This document shows positions 45,501 through 53,622 of a stretch of DNA of 55,984 nucleotides, one piece after another. The position numbers were made by a program, and so were the translations under genes. The notes beneath the pieces are model-generated. The model worked only from the letters and a program-made list of their open reading frames with translations. It had not been told where the DNA came from and did no database searches. The stretch spans positions 1-55,984 of the forward strand of contig JALWFY010000038.1 of NCBI GenBank assembly GCA_027013815.1. Reading direction: 5' to 3'. This DNA comes from Desulfohalobiaceae bacterium (lineage in GTDB: Bacteria > Desulfobacterota > Desulfovibrionia > Desulfovibrionales > Desulfothermaceae). Numbering within the stretch: position 1 is the first letter of the stretch; each line of letters begins with the position of its first letter.

Positions 45501-46967
45501 TTAAAAATTAAAAATAATCTTTATCTTTTGGACGATCTCCTTTCTAATAATAGGGAACAAAATAGATATAAAAGACAAATAAACCACAAGTCCCAAGAGA
45601 GAAGAAGAAATTAAAACAGTAAAAAATTTAAGTTCAATAACAAGTAATATTTTTTTTACAGTTAAGACTACTAAATATGAGCACAAAGAAGAAATAAATA
45701 TAGGTAATAACAACAAGAAAAATCTAAAAGGATTAACCTTTAACAAATAAAAAAAAGTTAAAAACAAAACTACAAAAGAAGGAAGCACTGAAAGCAACAT
45801 TCCAAAAGCCACACCTAAAAGACCATAAAAATGGCCTAACAAACCAACAACTATAATAGTGAAAATTAAGACTATTAAAGATATTTTATAAGGTATATCT
45901 GGCCTATTTTTACAATAAAAAATATAACCTGTTGGCTGATCTAACAACTTCAATGCAGCACAAATACATAAAATTTGTAGAGGAATAACAATGGGTAACC
46001 ATTGATTTCCCCAAAAAAGAGGAACAACAATATCAGAAGTGCCAGCCAAAATAAATAATATTGGATAGCAAATTAGACAGACATATTTGACTGCATTGAC
46101 ATAGTTATTGAAAAGTTTTTCATTATCATCTTGAACCTCTGAAAATGTAGGAAATAAAACTTCTCCTACTGGCCTAGAAATACGATCTAACACTAAGTGT
46201 GGCAAACGATAGGCAAATTCATAAAGGCCAAGTTGATAACTGCCTAACAATCGCCCTACCAAAAAATAATCCACATTTTGTTTAAGATAATTGGTAATTC
46301 CAAAAAGCCAGGAATAAAAACCAAAGCGAAAGAGATATCGAAAAGAATCTTTATGAAAGGCAAATTTAGGAAACCAACGCCCCATAGAAAACCACAAAAC
46401 CAGATTATAAAATAAGGTATTTACTATCATCCCGATGACTAAAGCCCAATAAGTAAGCCCAGTAAAGGCCACCAAAATAATAGCCGTCGTAGATTCAAGT
46501 AAAATGGCAATACCACGAATTATATTAATTTTTTTAAATTGTAAATGCTTGCTCGCCAAAGTTTGGGGGATTAAACCGAGAATCTGAAGAAGAGGGATAA
46601 AGGAAATAATCTGAACAACCGGCTCAACCCGAGGCTCTTTCCAAAAATACGCGGCTAGAGGCGCAGAAAGAAATATTGCCAGAAATATTATAAATCTCAC
46701 TGTACAGGAAAGCCAAAAAGCCGTACTCAAATCATCTTCCGAAATCTCCTTTTTTACAATAATCCCGGACCCAAAACCCAAAGAGAGGGCAGTTATCAAA
46801 AATTCTTGATACAGCAGGGCCATGCCAAAGAGACCGAAGTCAGAAGGCCTTAGCGCCCGGGCAAGATATATGCTCGCCCCTAGGCGGACTAGGGTTTGCC
46901 ATCCTCCACCTACAATCTGCCATAAAGCACTGCGTCCAGCCCGTTGGGCTAATGTTTGGTCTGACAT
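45501..46967 (-). CDS. Wzx-type oligosaccharide flippase (MOP superfamily)
   Basis: 488 residues with 12-14 membrane helices. The N-terminus (RAGRSALWQIVGGGWQTLVR, then LGASIYLARALRPSDFGLFG) is typical of WzxC-like lipid-linked repeat-unit exporters. It should move undecaprenyl-diphosphate-linked repeat units to the periplasm for polymerisation and ligation. It is the first gene of the long minus-strand glycan run, next to the repeat island. Its first 60 or so codons are clearly richer in G+C than the rest and than all neighbours. Confidence 0.9.
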   Translation of the reverse strand: MSDQTLAQRAGRSALWQIVGGGWQTLVRLGASIYLARALRPSDFGLFGMALLYQEFLITALSLGFGSGIIVKKEISEDDLSTAFWLSCTVRFIIFLAIFLSAPLAAYFWKEPRVEPVVQIISFIPLLQILGLIPQTLASKHLQFKKINIIRGIAILLESTTAIILVAFTGLTYWALVIGMIVNTLFYNLVLWFSMGRWFPKFAFHKDSFRYLFRFGFYSWLFGITNYLKQNVDYFLVGRLLGSYQLGLYEFAYRLPHLVLDRISRPVGEVLFPTFSEVQDDNEKLFNNYVNAVKYVCLICYPILFILAGTSDIVVPLFWGNQWLPIVIPLQILCICAALKLLDQPTGYIFYCKNRPDIPYKISLIVLIFTIIVVGLLGHFYGLLGVAFGMLLSVLPSFVVLFLTFFYLLKVNPFRFFLLLLPIFISSLCSYLVVLTVKKILLVIELKFFTVLISSSLLGLVVYLSFISILFPIIRKEIVQKIKIIFNF

Positions 46968-47055
46968 TATTTCTTTTTTACTTTCTTACTACCATAAGGA
47001 TATGCAAATTTTGTTATATTAATTCCGCGAGTTCTAATGCAAGGAATATTCCTAT

Positions 47056-47262
47056 TTAGTTAAATAGTTAAATTGTTAAATAGTTATTTTTAGTTAAATT
47101 GTTAAATTGTTAAATAGTTAAATGGGAAGAAGGTAATACAAATTAATTTAGTCAACCATTCAACTATTCCACCATTCTACCATTCAACCATTCCACCATT
47201 TAACCATTCCACCATTCAACTATTCAACCATTCCACTATTCCACTATTTAACTACTTAATTT
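47056..47262. repeat. Octamer repeat tract 1 with conserved core
   Basis: To the left of the core are head-to-tail octamers of the GTTAAATA/GTTAAATT type. The core GGGAAGAAGGTAATACAA starts at 47124. To the right are octamers CAACCATT/CCACCATT/CAACTATT. The right units are the reverse complement of the left ones with transitions, so the tract turns around at the core. It lies between the flippase and the first S23-type gene. Confidence 0.85.
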
Positions 47263-47625
47263 AGATTTATCTCTTAGATACCTAATATAGCCATTTAACA
47301 TCTTCAAAAGCGTATAACATTCATTTCTTAGGTATTTAAAATCTTGAAACGTTAAATAACCCTCATCTAATGCAACAGTCAAATGATCTATCATCTCATA
47401 GATAGAACCCCTTGCCTGTCTACAAAATTGCATATTTTCTTTATAATGAAACCTACCATAACCTTCAGGGATATTTGCCGTTATGGACCTAGATGCCCTA
47501 ATCATTTGATCTGCCAGCCTATATTTCTCCTCTATGGGTGGGTCTTTTACCTTATCTGAGATTTTAATCCTAAATTTTCTGGCTTCTTGCCAGATCTGCA
47601 AATCCTCAAAGGAAAAACTACCAAT
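47248..47625 (-). CDS. S23-type four-helix-bundle protein, copy 1 (ATT start?)
   Basis: About 125 residues of the 23S-rRNA-intervening-sequence/S23 four-helix-bundle family (FRIKISDKVKDPPIEEKYRL, ITANIPEGYGRFHYKENMQF, LRNECYTLLKMLNGYIRYLR). Function is unknown; relatives occur within 23S rRNA insertions and as free genes. The frame is intact, but at the position where copies 2 and 3 have ATG this copy has ATT (47623-47625), after the same GAGGTAAGG site. An ATT start is possible; otherwise a TTG at 47599-47601 would be used. Confidence 0.8.
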   Translation of the reverse strand: MGSFSFEDLQIWQEARKFRIKISDKVKDPPIEEKYRLADQMIRASRSITANIPEGYGRFHYKENMQFCRQARGSIYEMIDHLTVALDEGYLTFQDFKYLRNECYTLLKMLNGYIRYLRDKSKLSS

Positions 47626-47636
47626 ATCCTTACCTC

Positions 47637-47680
47637 TATTCCACCATTCAACTATTCCACCATTTCACTATTTAACCAAT
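47637..47680. repeat. Octamer repeat tract 2
   Basis: Short run of CCACCATT, CAACTATT, CCACCATT, TCACTATT and TAACCA units between the four-helix-bundle gene and the end of the first ATPase gene, overlapping its last codons. It has the same units as the other tracts but no core. Confidence 0.75.
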
Positions 47681-48733
47681 AACCAGCTCCATCCCCTTCT
47701 CATATATCCTGCTATTTCCTGCAACCTTTAACTCCAAAGGATCATAAAATAGTATCTCTTTTTCTGCCCATTTTTCTATCACCGGGAGATAGTGTCTCTT
47801 TTTCTTAGATAATTCAAAACAACCATTATATAAAATTTCCTTGGAAATCTCTTCAAATAAGACTATTTCTGTATCTTTAAATCCACCCCTTACCATAAAA
47901 TCCACTATCTCTGTATAGGCAAGCCATTGCTCTTGTTTTAAAAACTCCTTTATGTCTTTATTTTTTTTCTTATGAGAGATAATTTTTAAGATATCAGATA
48001 CGCAGCCCCCATAGTAATCCCAGACCAAGTCCATTTCCTGGTCGCTAAAACCTTGAGCAATTAGCCACTCCTTAATTTTATCTCTATTTAAATGATCTAC
48101 TTTTTTAAATTGGGAAGTTTTCTTTAGTTTTGCATCACTATAAATTTTTTCTATAAATATTGTATTTGATGTTAGGACCAAGACATGACACAGATGGGTC
48201 TCTTTGGTTAGTCTTACACAAAAATTTAAAAATTCCTTTAAGAGTTCTCTGTTGCTATTTATATATATCTCATTTAACTTCTGTATCTCATCTATTATTA
48301 AAATACACCTCTTATCCCTAGACTCCTGTTCTATTGATTTCATCAATTCTTCAAATAGATCCCTTTCTTTATTTTTGACCTCTGATAACACCTTCCTCTG
48401 GATACTAAAAAATTTTAGAGAAAACTTCTTGTCTGTCTCAACGCTCTTTTTATAAATGTCATCTGGGGTTATAAATGAATATAAAAAACTATCATATGAT
48501 GATATTAACTTACCCCTTAAATTTAAATACTTAACCCAATATTTATCATCATTTAAGAGTTTGTTCTCAACAACATACTCCATTACTGTGGTCTTGCCAC
48601 TGCTCTTTGGGCCATATACAAATAATATCCTTTGAGGCGCTTCCAAGAACCAATCTGTGAAAAACTCTATTTCCTCTTCTCTGTCTATGAATGGAACTCC
48701 TCTATATGTCCTTATTTGCATAATAATCACCAT
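47672..48733 (-). CDS. Archaeal-type ATPase (ATPase_2 family), copy A
   Basis: 353 residues: FIDREEEIEFF near the N-terminus, Walker A VYGPKSSGKTT (about 39-49), Walker B CILIIDEIQKL (about 144-154) and sensor LTSNTIFI (about 204-211). A probable winged-helix tail ends FYDPLELKVAGNSRIYEKG. GGTGAT before the second ATG (48721) makes that start likely. Its first 213 or so residues and last 30 are almost identical to copy B, but the middle of the tail differs. The family comprises STAND-like P-loop proteins of unknown role. It lies between octamer tracts. Confidence 0.88.
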   Translation of the reverse strand: MVIIMQIRTYRGVPFIDREEEIEFFTDWFLEAPQRILFVYGPKSSGKTTVMEYVVENKLLNDDKYWVKYLNLRGKLISSYDSFLYSFITPDDIYKKSVETDKKFSLKFFSIQRKVLSEVKNKERDLFEELMKSIEQESRDKRCILIIDEIQKLNEIYINSNRELLKEFLNFCVRLTKETHLCHVLVLTSNTIFIEKIYSDAKLKKTSQFKKVDHLNRDKIKEWLIAQGFSDQEMDLVWDYYGGCVSDILKIISHKKKNKDIKEFLKQEQWLAYTEIVDFMVRGGFKDTEIVLFEEISKEILYNGCFELSKKKRHYLPVIEKWAEKEILFYDPLELKVAGNSRIYEKGMELVIG

Positions 48734-48737
48734 GTTT

Positions 48738-48922
48738 TTTTAGTTAAATAGTTATTTTTAGTTAAATTGTTAAATTGTTAAATAGTTAAATGGGATTAGT
48801 GAAATAGTTATTTATTAGTTAAATTGTTAAATGGGAAGAAGGTAATACAAGTTAATTTAGTCCACAATTCCACTATTTAACCATTTCACTATTCAACTAT
48901 TCAACCATTCCACCATTCAACC
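48738..48922. repeat. Octamer repeat tract 3 with conserved core
   Basis: It lies between the start of ATPase copy A and the end of copy B. Left units are GTTAAATA-like, including a TTAGTGAAATAGTTA variant. The core GGGAAGAAGGTAATACAA begins at 48833, and right units are CCACTATT, TAACCATT and CAACCATT. It has the same inverted layout as tract 1. Confidence 0.85.
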
Positions 48923-49978
48923 AATAACCAGTTCCATCCCCTTCTCATATATCCTGCTATTTCCTGTAACTTTTAACTCCAAAGGGTCATAGAATAGTAT
49001 CTCTTTTTCTGCCCATTTTTCTAAAAAAATTTTCTCATCCCTACTAATGTCATCCAAAGGATAATAGCCTTGATCTATTATTCGCTTGGCTATTTTTTTA
49101 AATAATTCCCTATCCTTTTTTTCAAAATCTGTTAAATAATCCACTATCTCTGTATAGGCAAGCCATTGCTCCCTTTTTAAATATTCTTGCAAATTAAAAT
49201 CCCTATTTTTTTTATATAGCCTTAACATTTTAAGTATCCTGGATAGATTTCCTCCAAGATAGTCCCATATAAGTTCTATATCCTTATTCTTTAACCCCTC
49301 TATATTTAACCAGGTTTTTATCTGATTCTTATCTAAGTGATCTATTTTCTTGAAATCAGATGTTTCCTTTAATTTTGCATCACTATAGATCCTTTCTATA
49401 AATATTGTATTTGAAGTTAGGATCAGGACATGACACAGATGGGTCTCTTTGGTTAGTCTTACACAAAAATTTAAAAATTCCTTTAAGAGTTCCCTGTTGC
49501 TACTTATATATATCTCATTTAATTTCTGGATCTCATCTATTATTAAAATACACCTCTTATCCCTAGACTCCTCTTCTATTGATTTCATCAATTCTTCAAA
49601 TAAATCCCTTTCTTTATTTTTGACCTCTGATAACACCTTTCTCTGGATACTAAAAAACTTTAGAGAAAACTTCCTGTCTGTCTCAACGCTCTTCTTATAA
49701 ATATCATCTGGAGTGATAAAAGAATACAAAAAACTATCATATGATGATATTAATTTACCCCTTAAATTTAAGTACTTAACCCAATATTTATCATCATTTA
49801 AGAGTTTGTTTTCAACAACATACTCCATTACTGTGGTCTTGCCACTGCTCTTTGGGCCATATACAAATAATATCCTCTGAGGTGCTTCCAAAAACCAATC
49901 TTGGAAAAACTCTATTTCCTCTTCCCTATCTATAAATGGCACTCCTCTATAGGTCCTTATTTGCATGACAATCACCAT
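48917..49978 (-). CDS. Archaeal-type ATPase (ATPase_2 family), copy B
   Basis: 353 residues, same length as copy A. Walker A VYGPKSSGKTT, Walker B CILIIDEIQKL and the N-terminal two thirds differ from copy A at only a few positions. Residues about 214-325 are quite different (for example LNIEGLKNKDIELIWDYLGG against LIAQGFSDQEMDLVWDYYGG). The last 30 or so residues agree again. The second ATG at 49966 with GGTGAT before it is the probable start. This constant-variable-constant pattern points to recombination or selection on the tail. Confidence 0.88.
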   Translation of the reverse strand: MVIVMQIRTYRGVPFIDREEEIEFFQDWFLEAPQRILFVYGPKSSGKTTVMEYVVENKLLNDDKYWVKYLNLRGKLISSYDSFLYSFITPDDIYKKSVETDRKFSLKFFSIQRKVLSEVKNKERDLFEELMKSIEEESRDKRCILIIDEIQKLNEIYISSNRELLKEFLNFCVRLTKETHLCHVLILTSNTIFIERIYSDAKLKETSDFKKIDHLDKNQIKTWLNIEGLKNKDIELIWDYLGGNLSRILKMLRLYKKNRDFNLQEYLKREQWLAYTEIVDYLTDFEKKDRELFKKIAKRIIDQGYYPLDDISRDEKIFLEKWAEKEILFYDPLELKVTGNSRIYEKGMELVIG

Positions 49979-49984
49979 GTTTTT

Positions 49985-50088
49985 TTAGTTAAATTGTTAA
50001 ATAGTTAAATGGGAAGAAGGTAATACAAGTTAATTTAGTCCACAATTCCACTATTTAACCATTCCACCATTTCACCATTCAACTATTA
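49985..50088. repeat. Octamer repeat tract 4 with conserved core
   Basis: AGTTAAATTGTTAAATAGTT units, the core GGGAAGAAGGTAATACAA from 50011 and CCACTATT/TAACCATT/CCACCATT units follow in order. It lies between ATPase copy B and the second four-helix-bundle gene. Confidence 0.85.
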
Positions 50089-50455
50089 GATTTTGATCTA
50101 TCCTTTAGATACCTAATATAGCCATTTAACATCTTCAAGAGTGTATAACATTCATTTCTTAGGTATTCAAAATCATGAAACGTTATATAACCCTCATCTA
50201 ATGCAACAGTCAAATGATCTATCATCTCATAGATAGACCCCCTTGTCTGTCTACAAAATTGCATATTTTTTTATAATGAAACCTGCCATAACCTTCTGCA
50301 ATATTAGCTGTTATGAACTTAGATGCCCTAATCATTTGATCGCTTAACCTATATTTCTCCTCTATGGGTAAGTCTTTTACCTTATCTGAAATTTTAATCC
50401 TAAACTTTATGGCCTCTTGCCAGATCTGCAAATCTTCAAAGGAAAAACCACCCAT
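50079..50455 (-). pseudogene. S23-type four-helix-bundle protein, copy 2 (frameshifted)
   Basis: It starts with a proper ATG at 50455 after GAGGTAAAG and reads as the family up to GYGRFHYKK. There the frame is lost at an A7 run (minus strand; T7 at 50266-50272) where copy 1 has AAAGAAAA. The rest continues in another frame to SKSNS. One base restores the full protein, so it is either a pseudogene or uses slippage on A7. Copy 3 shares the same lesion. Confidence 0.8.
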
Positions 50456-50460
50456 ATCTT

Positions 50461-50500
50461 TACCTCTATTCCACCATCAACCATTCAACTATTTAACTAA
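50461..50500. repeat. Octamer repeat tract 5
   Basis: A few CCACCATC, AACCATT and CAACTATT units before the second four-helix-bundle gene, running into the last codons of the GT2 gene. It has no core. Confidence 0.65.
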
Positions 50501-51433
50501 ATCAGCCATTCCCCATAGACACCCAATTGCCCTTGCTACAAAATATACACTATAGAACCTTATGGCGTGGAAAAATCTTATATTTCCAGACAATCTATAT
50601 AACCTAAAAGAATATATAAAAATAGGAATAAAAAGAAGTGGCAAGCTAAAGGCCAGTAAGTGGATGTTGCTCATAAAAAGCCCAACTAGAGCTAAAACAA
50701 AGAAAAAAACAATCCAAAGGGGTGTTATTATACTGGGAAGTTCTTTTAAAGTAATCCTTCGTCCCTTAATGGATTTTATATTACCCTTTGCACGCCATAT
50801 CTCTTTTTTAAAGAGTTCCTTAAAATTTTTATCTTCTCCAAGATGAATAAAGTTGGCCTTGGATGTACAATATATCTTCCCCAATCTATTTATCCTATCA
50901 CAAAAATAATAATCTTCACATGTAATAATGTCTTCTGGAAAGCCTCCACACTCAAAAAAGTCCTCTTTTTTTAAAAAAAGATTCCATCCACCTGTAAAAT
51001 CAATATATTTATCTGATTTTGTCTTATTTAGACAAACCCTTATCTTTTCTATGAATGTAGGATTATTGCTTACAATTTGTGGTGCGCAAACCATTGCACA
51101 CCTTCTATCACTTAGTTCTTTTAGCATCACATTTAACCAGTTCGAAGATATGAAAACATCTGCATCTAAAAATGCAAAAAATTTCCCTTGGGCCATTTGG
51201 GCCCCTCTATTCCTTAAGAATGAGATGGTTTTATTTTCATCTTCATATAATATTTTGATCAGAAATGGATAATTAGAGGGTTTTAAGTTTAAAATTTTAT
51301 TTTGAGTTATAATTATTACTTCTATTTTATTTAAATCAAAATCTTGTTTTGAAATACCATCCAAAGTCTTGATTAATAACTCCTCCCTCCCCTTGTGGGG
51401 GATAATGAAAGATACTAATATTTCTCTATTCAA
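50489..51433 (-). CDS. Glycosyltransferase family 2
   Basis: 314 residues: a GT-A domain (SFIIPHKGREELLIKTLDGI; acidic LDADVF near residue 93; TCEDYYFCDRINRLG near residue 165) and two C-terminal membrane helices (about 232-275). The start is a TTG at 51433, supported by AGGAGG eight bases before it. It lies between octamer tracts with four-helix-bundle copies on both sides, so it may be cargo of that repeat island or an older glycan gene split off by it. Confidence 0.85.
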   Translation of the reverse strand: MNREILVSFIIPHKGREELLIKTLDGISKQDFDLNKIEVIIITQNKILNLKPSNYPFLIKILYEDENKTISFLRNRGAQMAQGKFFAFLDADVFISSNWLNVMLKELSDRRCAMVCAPQIVSNNPTFIEKIRVCLNKTKSDKYIDFTGGWNLFLKKEDFFECGGFPEDIITCEDYYFCDRINRLGKIYCTSKANFIHLGEDKNFKELFKKEIWRAKGNIKSIKGRRITLKELPSIITPLWIVFFFVLALVGLFMSNIHLLAFSLPLLFIPIFIYSFRLYRLSGNIRFFHAIRFYSVYFVARAIGCLWGMADLVK

Positions 51434-51465
51434 TCAACTAACCTCCTACTTCCCTTACTTAACAT

Positions 51466-51685
51466 TAGTGAAATAGTTATTTTAGTTAAATTGTTAAATA
51501 GTGAAATAGTTAAATGGGGTTAGTGAAATAGTAACATGGTTAAATAGGAAAATAGTTAAATTGTTAAATGGGAAGAAGGTAATACAAGTTAATTTAGTCC
51601 ACAATTCCACTATTTAACCATTCTACCATTCAACTATTCCACCATCCAACTATTCAACCATTCCACTATTCCACTATTTAACTAC
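51466..51685. repeat. Octamer repeat tract 6 with conserved core
   Basis: The longest tract. GTTAAATA-type units with two TTAGTGAAATAGT variants lead to the core GGGAAGAAGGTAATACAA at 51570. CCACTATT/TAACCATT/CAACTATT units then continue into the third four-helix-bundle gene. Confidence 0.85.
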
Positions 51686-52054
51686 TTAATTTAGATTTAT
51701 CTCTTAGATACCTAATATAGCCATTTAACATCTTCAAGAGCGTATAACATTCATTTTTTAAGTATTCAAAATCATAAAACGTCATATAACCCTCAACTAA
51801 ACCAACAGTCAAATGGTCTCTCATCTCATAGATAGAACCCCTTGTCTGTCTACAAAATTGCATATTTTTTTATAATGAAACCTGCCATAACCTTCTGCAA
51901 TATTAGCTGTTATGAACTTAGATGCCCTAATCATTTGATCGCTTAACCTATATTTCTCCTCTATGGGTAAGTCTTTTACCTTATCTGAAATTTTAATCCT
52001 AAACTTTATGGCCTCTTGCCAGATCTGCAAATCCTCAAAGGAAAAACTACCCAT
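51678..52054 (-). pseudogene. S23-type four-helix-bundle protein, copy 3 (same frameshift as copy 2)
   Basis: It has an ATG start at 52054 after GAGGTAAGG and family sequence to GYGRFHYKK, then loss of frame at the same A7 run (T7 at 51865-51871). The remainder is in the next frame, ending RYLRDKSKLSS like copy 1. The N-terminal half matches copy 2 closely, whereas the last residues match copy 1, so this is a mosaic. Confidence 0.8.
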
Positions 52055-52062
52055 ATCCTTAC

Positions 52063-52171
52063 CTCTATTCCACTATTCCACCATTTAACTATTTAACCAT
52101 TCCACTATTCCACTATTTCACTATTCCACTATTCCACTATTCCACCATTCAACCACTCAACTATTTAACTA
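52063..52171. repeat. Octamer repeat tract 7
   Basis: About thirteen consecutive octamers (CCACTATT, CCACCATT, TAACTATT, TCACTATT, CAACCATT), all in one orientation, after the third four-helix-bundle gene start. It has no core or left-hand arm. This is the right end of the repeat island. Confidence 0.85.
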
Positions 52172-52212
52172 TGAAAAACATTCTAAACAAAAAATAATAA
52201 ATTTGTAGACAA

Positions 52213-52261
52213 TAAAATAGCTCAAGAAAAAGACTAATAAATTCATCTTCTTCTTGAGCTA
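52213..52261 (-). terminator. Terminator of the first PEP-CTERM gene
   Basis: TAGCTCAAGAA (52218-52228) pairs perfectly with TTCTTGAGCTA (52251-52261). On the minus strand the stem is followed by TTTTA. It lies about 70 bases after the stop of the PEP-CTERM gene. Confidence 0.65.
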
Positions 52262-52329
52262 CTGGTAAAAATAAAAAGATTATAACAAACAACTTTTAGT
52301 TTTAAGAACTAGTATTACCTTTAACTTCT

Positions 52330-52977
52330 TTATTTAACAAACTTTCTACGGCCATACCCTAACAAACCAACAAATCCACTCCCTAAAAGCAAAAGAGTTG
52401 TAGGTTCTGGTACAGGGGCTCCTGGCCCAGAATCAATATAAGCCCAAGACTGTACTGAATCATCACCAGTGTTTCCTGCATAAATAGCAAGATCTAAAGT
52501 TGTTCCCGTATAATTTGTAAGATCATAAGTAAATAATTTCCATCCTGTTGAATCTAAGCCTGAACCAGTATCTATATCTTTAGCGTTAATAGAGAGCATA
52601 GGTGTTCCATTTACCTGGATTTCAAATCCTGGCTCATCCCATCCAGAATAGTCCCAAGTATAATAATTATACCACAACTCCAAGGAATTCATACCAGATA
52701 CATCTACAGTTTGAGAAATAAAATTATTTGTGTATCCTTGCGTTCCATAATCCCCAGTAAAGTCATTTATGTCATCCCCATTAAAATCAACCGTACCTAT
52801 CCATGCAGCATAATTCCCTTCATGGACAATAGATGATTGCACACCTGCTTGTCCGCCAGATGTCCAACCTGAAAGATCCCCTGTTTCAAAACCACTATTA
52901 ATAATCATTGATATTGCACTATTCGAACTACCAAGGACAAAAATTATAACACAAAAAAATAATAATAACCTTTTCAT
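52330..52977 (-). CDS. PEP-CTERM sorting-signal protein
   Basis: 215 residues. A signal peptide (MKRLLLFFCVIIFVLGSSNS) leads to a Gly/Asn/Asp/Thr-rich beta-sandwich region (SGFETGDLSGWTSGGQAGVQ, DLAIYAGNTGDDSVQSWAYI) resembling carbohydrate-binding-type jelly rolls. The C-terminal sorting signal has VPEPTT, a hydrophobic helix and a basic end (GYGRRKFVK). The exosortase should cut at the PEP motif and hold or release the protein at the cell surface. AGGAGGGC and a -24/-12 promoter lie directly upstream. Confidence 0.93.
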   Translation of the reverse strand: MKRLLLFFCVIIFVLGSSNSAISMIINSGFETGDLSGWTSGGQAGVQSSIVHEGNYAAWIGTVDFNGDDINDFTGDYGTQGYTNNFISQTVDVSGMNSLELWYNYYTWDYSGWDEPGFEIQVNGTPMLSINAKDIDTGSGLDSTGWKLFTYDLTNYTGTTLDLAIYAGNTGDDSVQSWAYIDSGPGAPVPEPTTLLLLGSGFVGLLGYGRRKFVK

Positions 52978-53019
52978 GGTACAGCCCTCCTTTAGAAATT
53001 TATCTATAAGTTTGTTTTA

Positions 53020-53035
53020 TGCAAAAATAGTACCA
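53020..53035 (-). promoter_or_regulatory. Sigma-54 (-24/-12) promoter of the first PEP-CTERM gene
   Basis: On the minus strand TGGTACTATTTTTGCA: GG and GC are separated by exactly 10 bases, and the match to TGGCAC-N5-TTGCA is nearly complete. It ends 42 bases before the ATG, leaving room for a short leader. Confidence 0.82.
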
Positions 53036-53191
53036 GTCTATGTCTAAATCAAACTTTTATATCTCTTCACATTTATAAGTCTTTCTAGATCATTCTTATT
53101 CTCTAACCTCCCCTACTCATACATCTTAAGGAAGTTTTTAAATAAAAAAATCCATAAGAACAAACCATGAAGTTTCAAATTTATAATATAT

Positions 53192-53235
53192 AAAAAAGCT
53201 CAAAAAAAGAGGAATAACTCACTCTTTTTTTGAGC
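53192..53235 (-). terminator. Terminator after the decayed PEP-CTERM gene
   Basis: On the minus strand GCTCAAAAAAAGAG pairs with CTCTTTTTTTGAGC, followed by TTTTTT. It is a strong intrinsic terminator 44 bases after the stop of the remnant ORF, evidence that a real transcription unit existed here. Confidence 0.8.
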
Positions 53236-53278
53236 CAAAGAATAAAAATTAACTTTTCTTGATTAGAAAATAATTAGC

Positions 53279-53449
53279 CTAAGTTTTTTCTCTTATTTTT
53301 AGAAAACATCCGCCAAGTAATCCAGAACCCAAAAAAAGCACTGTACATAGCTCAGGTACTGGCTGAGGCACAACATTACCATTTCTAACCTGAAACATCA
53401 TTTCCCCTGGATTAGAATCTAAATCCAAAAGTAAAGAAAAAGCACACAT
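53279..53449 (-). pseudogene. Remnant of a third PEP-CTERM protein (C-terminal end only)
   Basis: A 56-codon ORF encodes LLLDLDSNPGEMMFQVRNGN, then VVPQPVPELCTVLFLGSGLL and a basic end LKIREKT. This is the end of a PEP-CTERM protein with PEL in place of PEP. The likely earlier part is in another frame upstream (EFKFKCKFNEDFGRLTINFY), so the gene appears frameshifted and truncated. It has its own terminator. The rest of the 53450-53622 gap shows no intact gene and no -24/-12 promoter. Confidence 0.65.
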
Positions 53450-53622
53450 AAAAATTAATAGTCAATCTACCAAAATCTTCATTAAACTTACACTTAAATT
53501 TAAATTCTCTAGAAATATGTCCAGAGATGACCCTCTATACTTCTTAATCCTTCTTTAGTTATAAATTGGGGAAATACTCAACATAAAGAGGCTATTAATA
53601 CCCATTGCACCTCAATCATTTA

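Noticed and set aside
48204-49700. Two similar 83-codon plus-strand frames in the ATPase genes
   Set aside because: They are shadows of the duplicated ATPase genes; their similarity follows from the duplication.
47056-52171. Regularly repeated tracts that might be a CRISPR array
   Set aside because: The repeats are contiguous 8-bp units without unique spacers of constant length, and no cas genes are near.
52978-53622. Hidden RNA gene or riboswitch between the PEP-CTERM genes
   Set aside because: Only the promoter, the remnant ORF and its terminator are recognisable; no tRNA-like or riboswitch core was seen.
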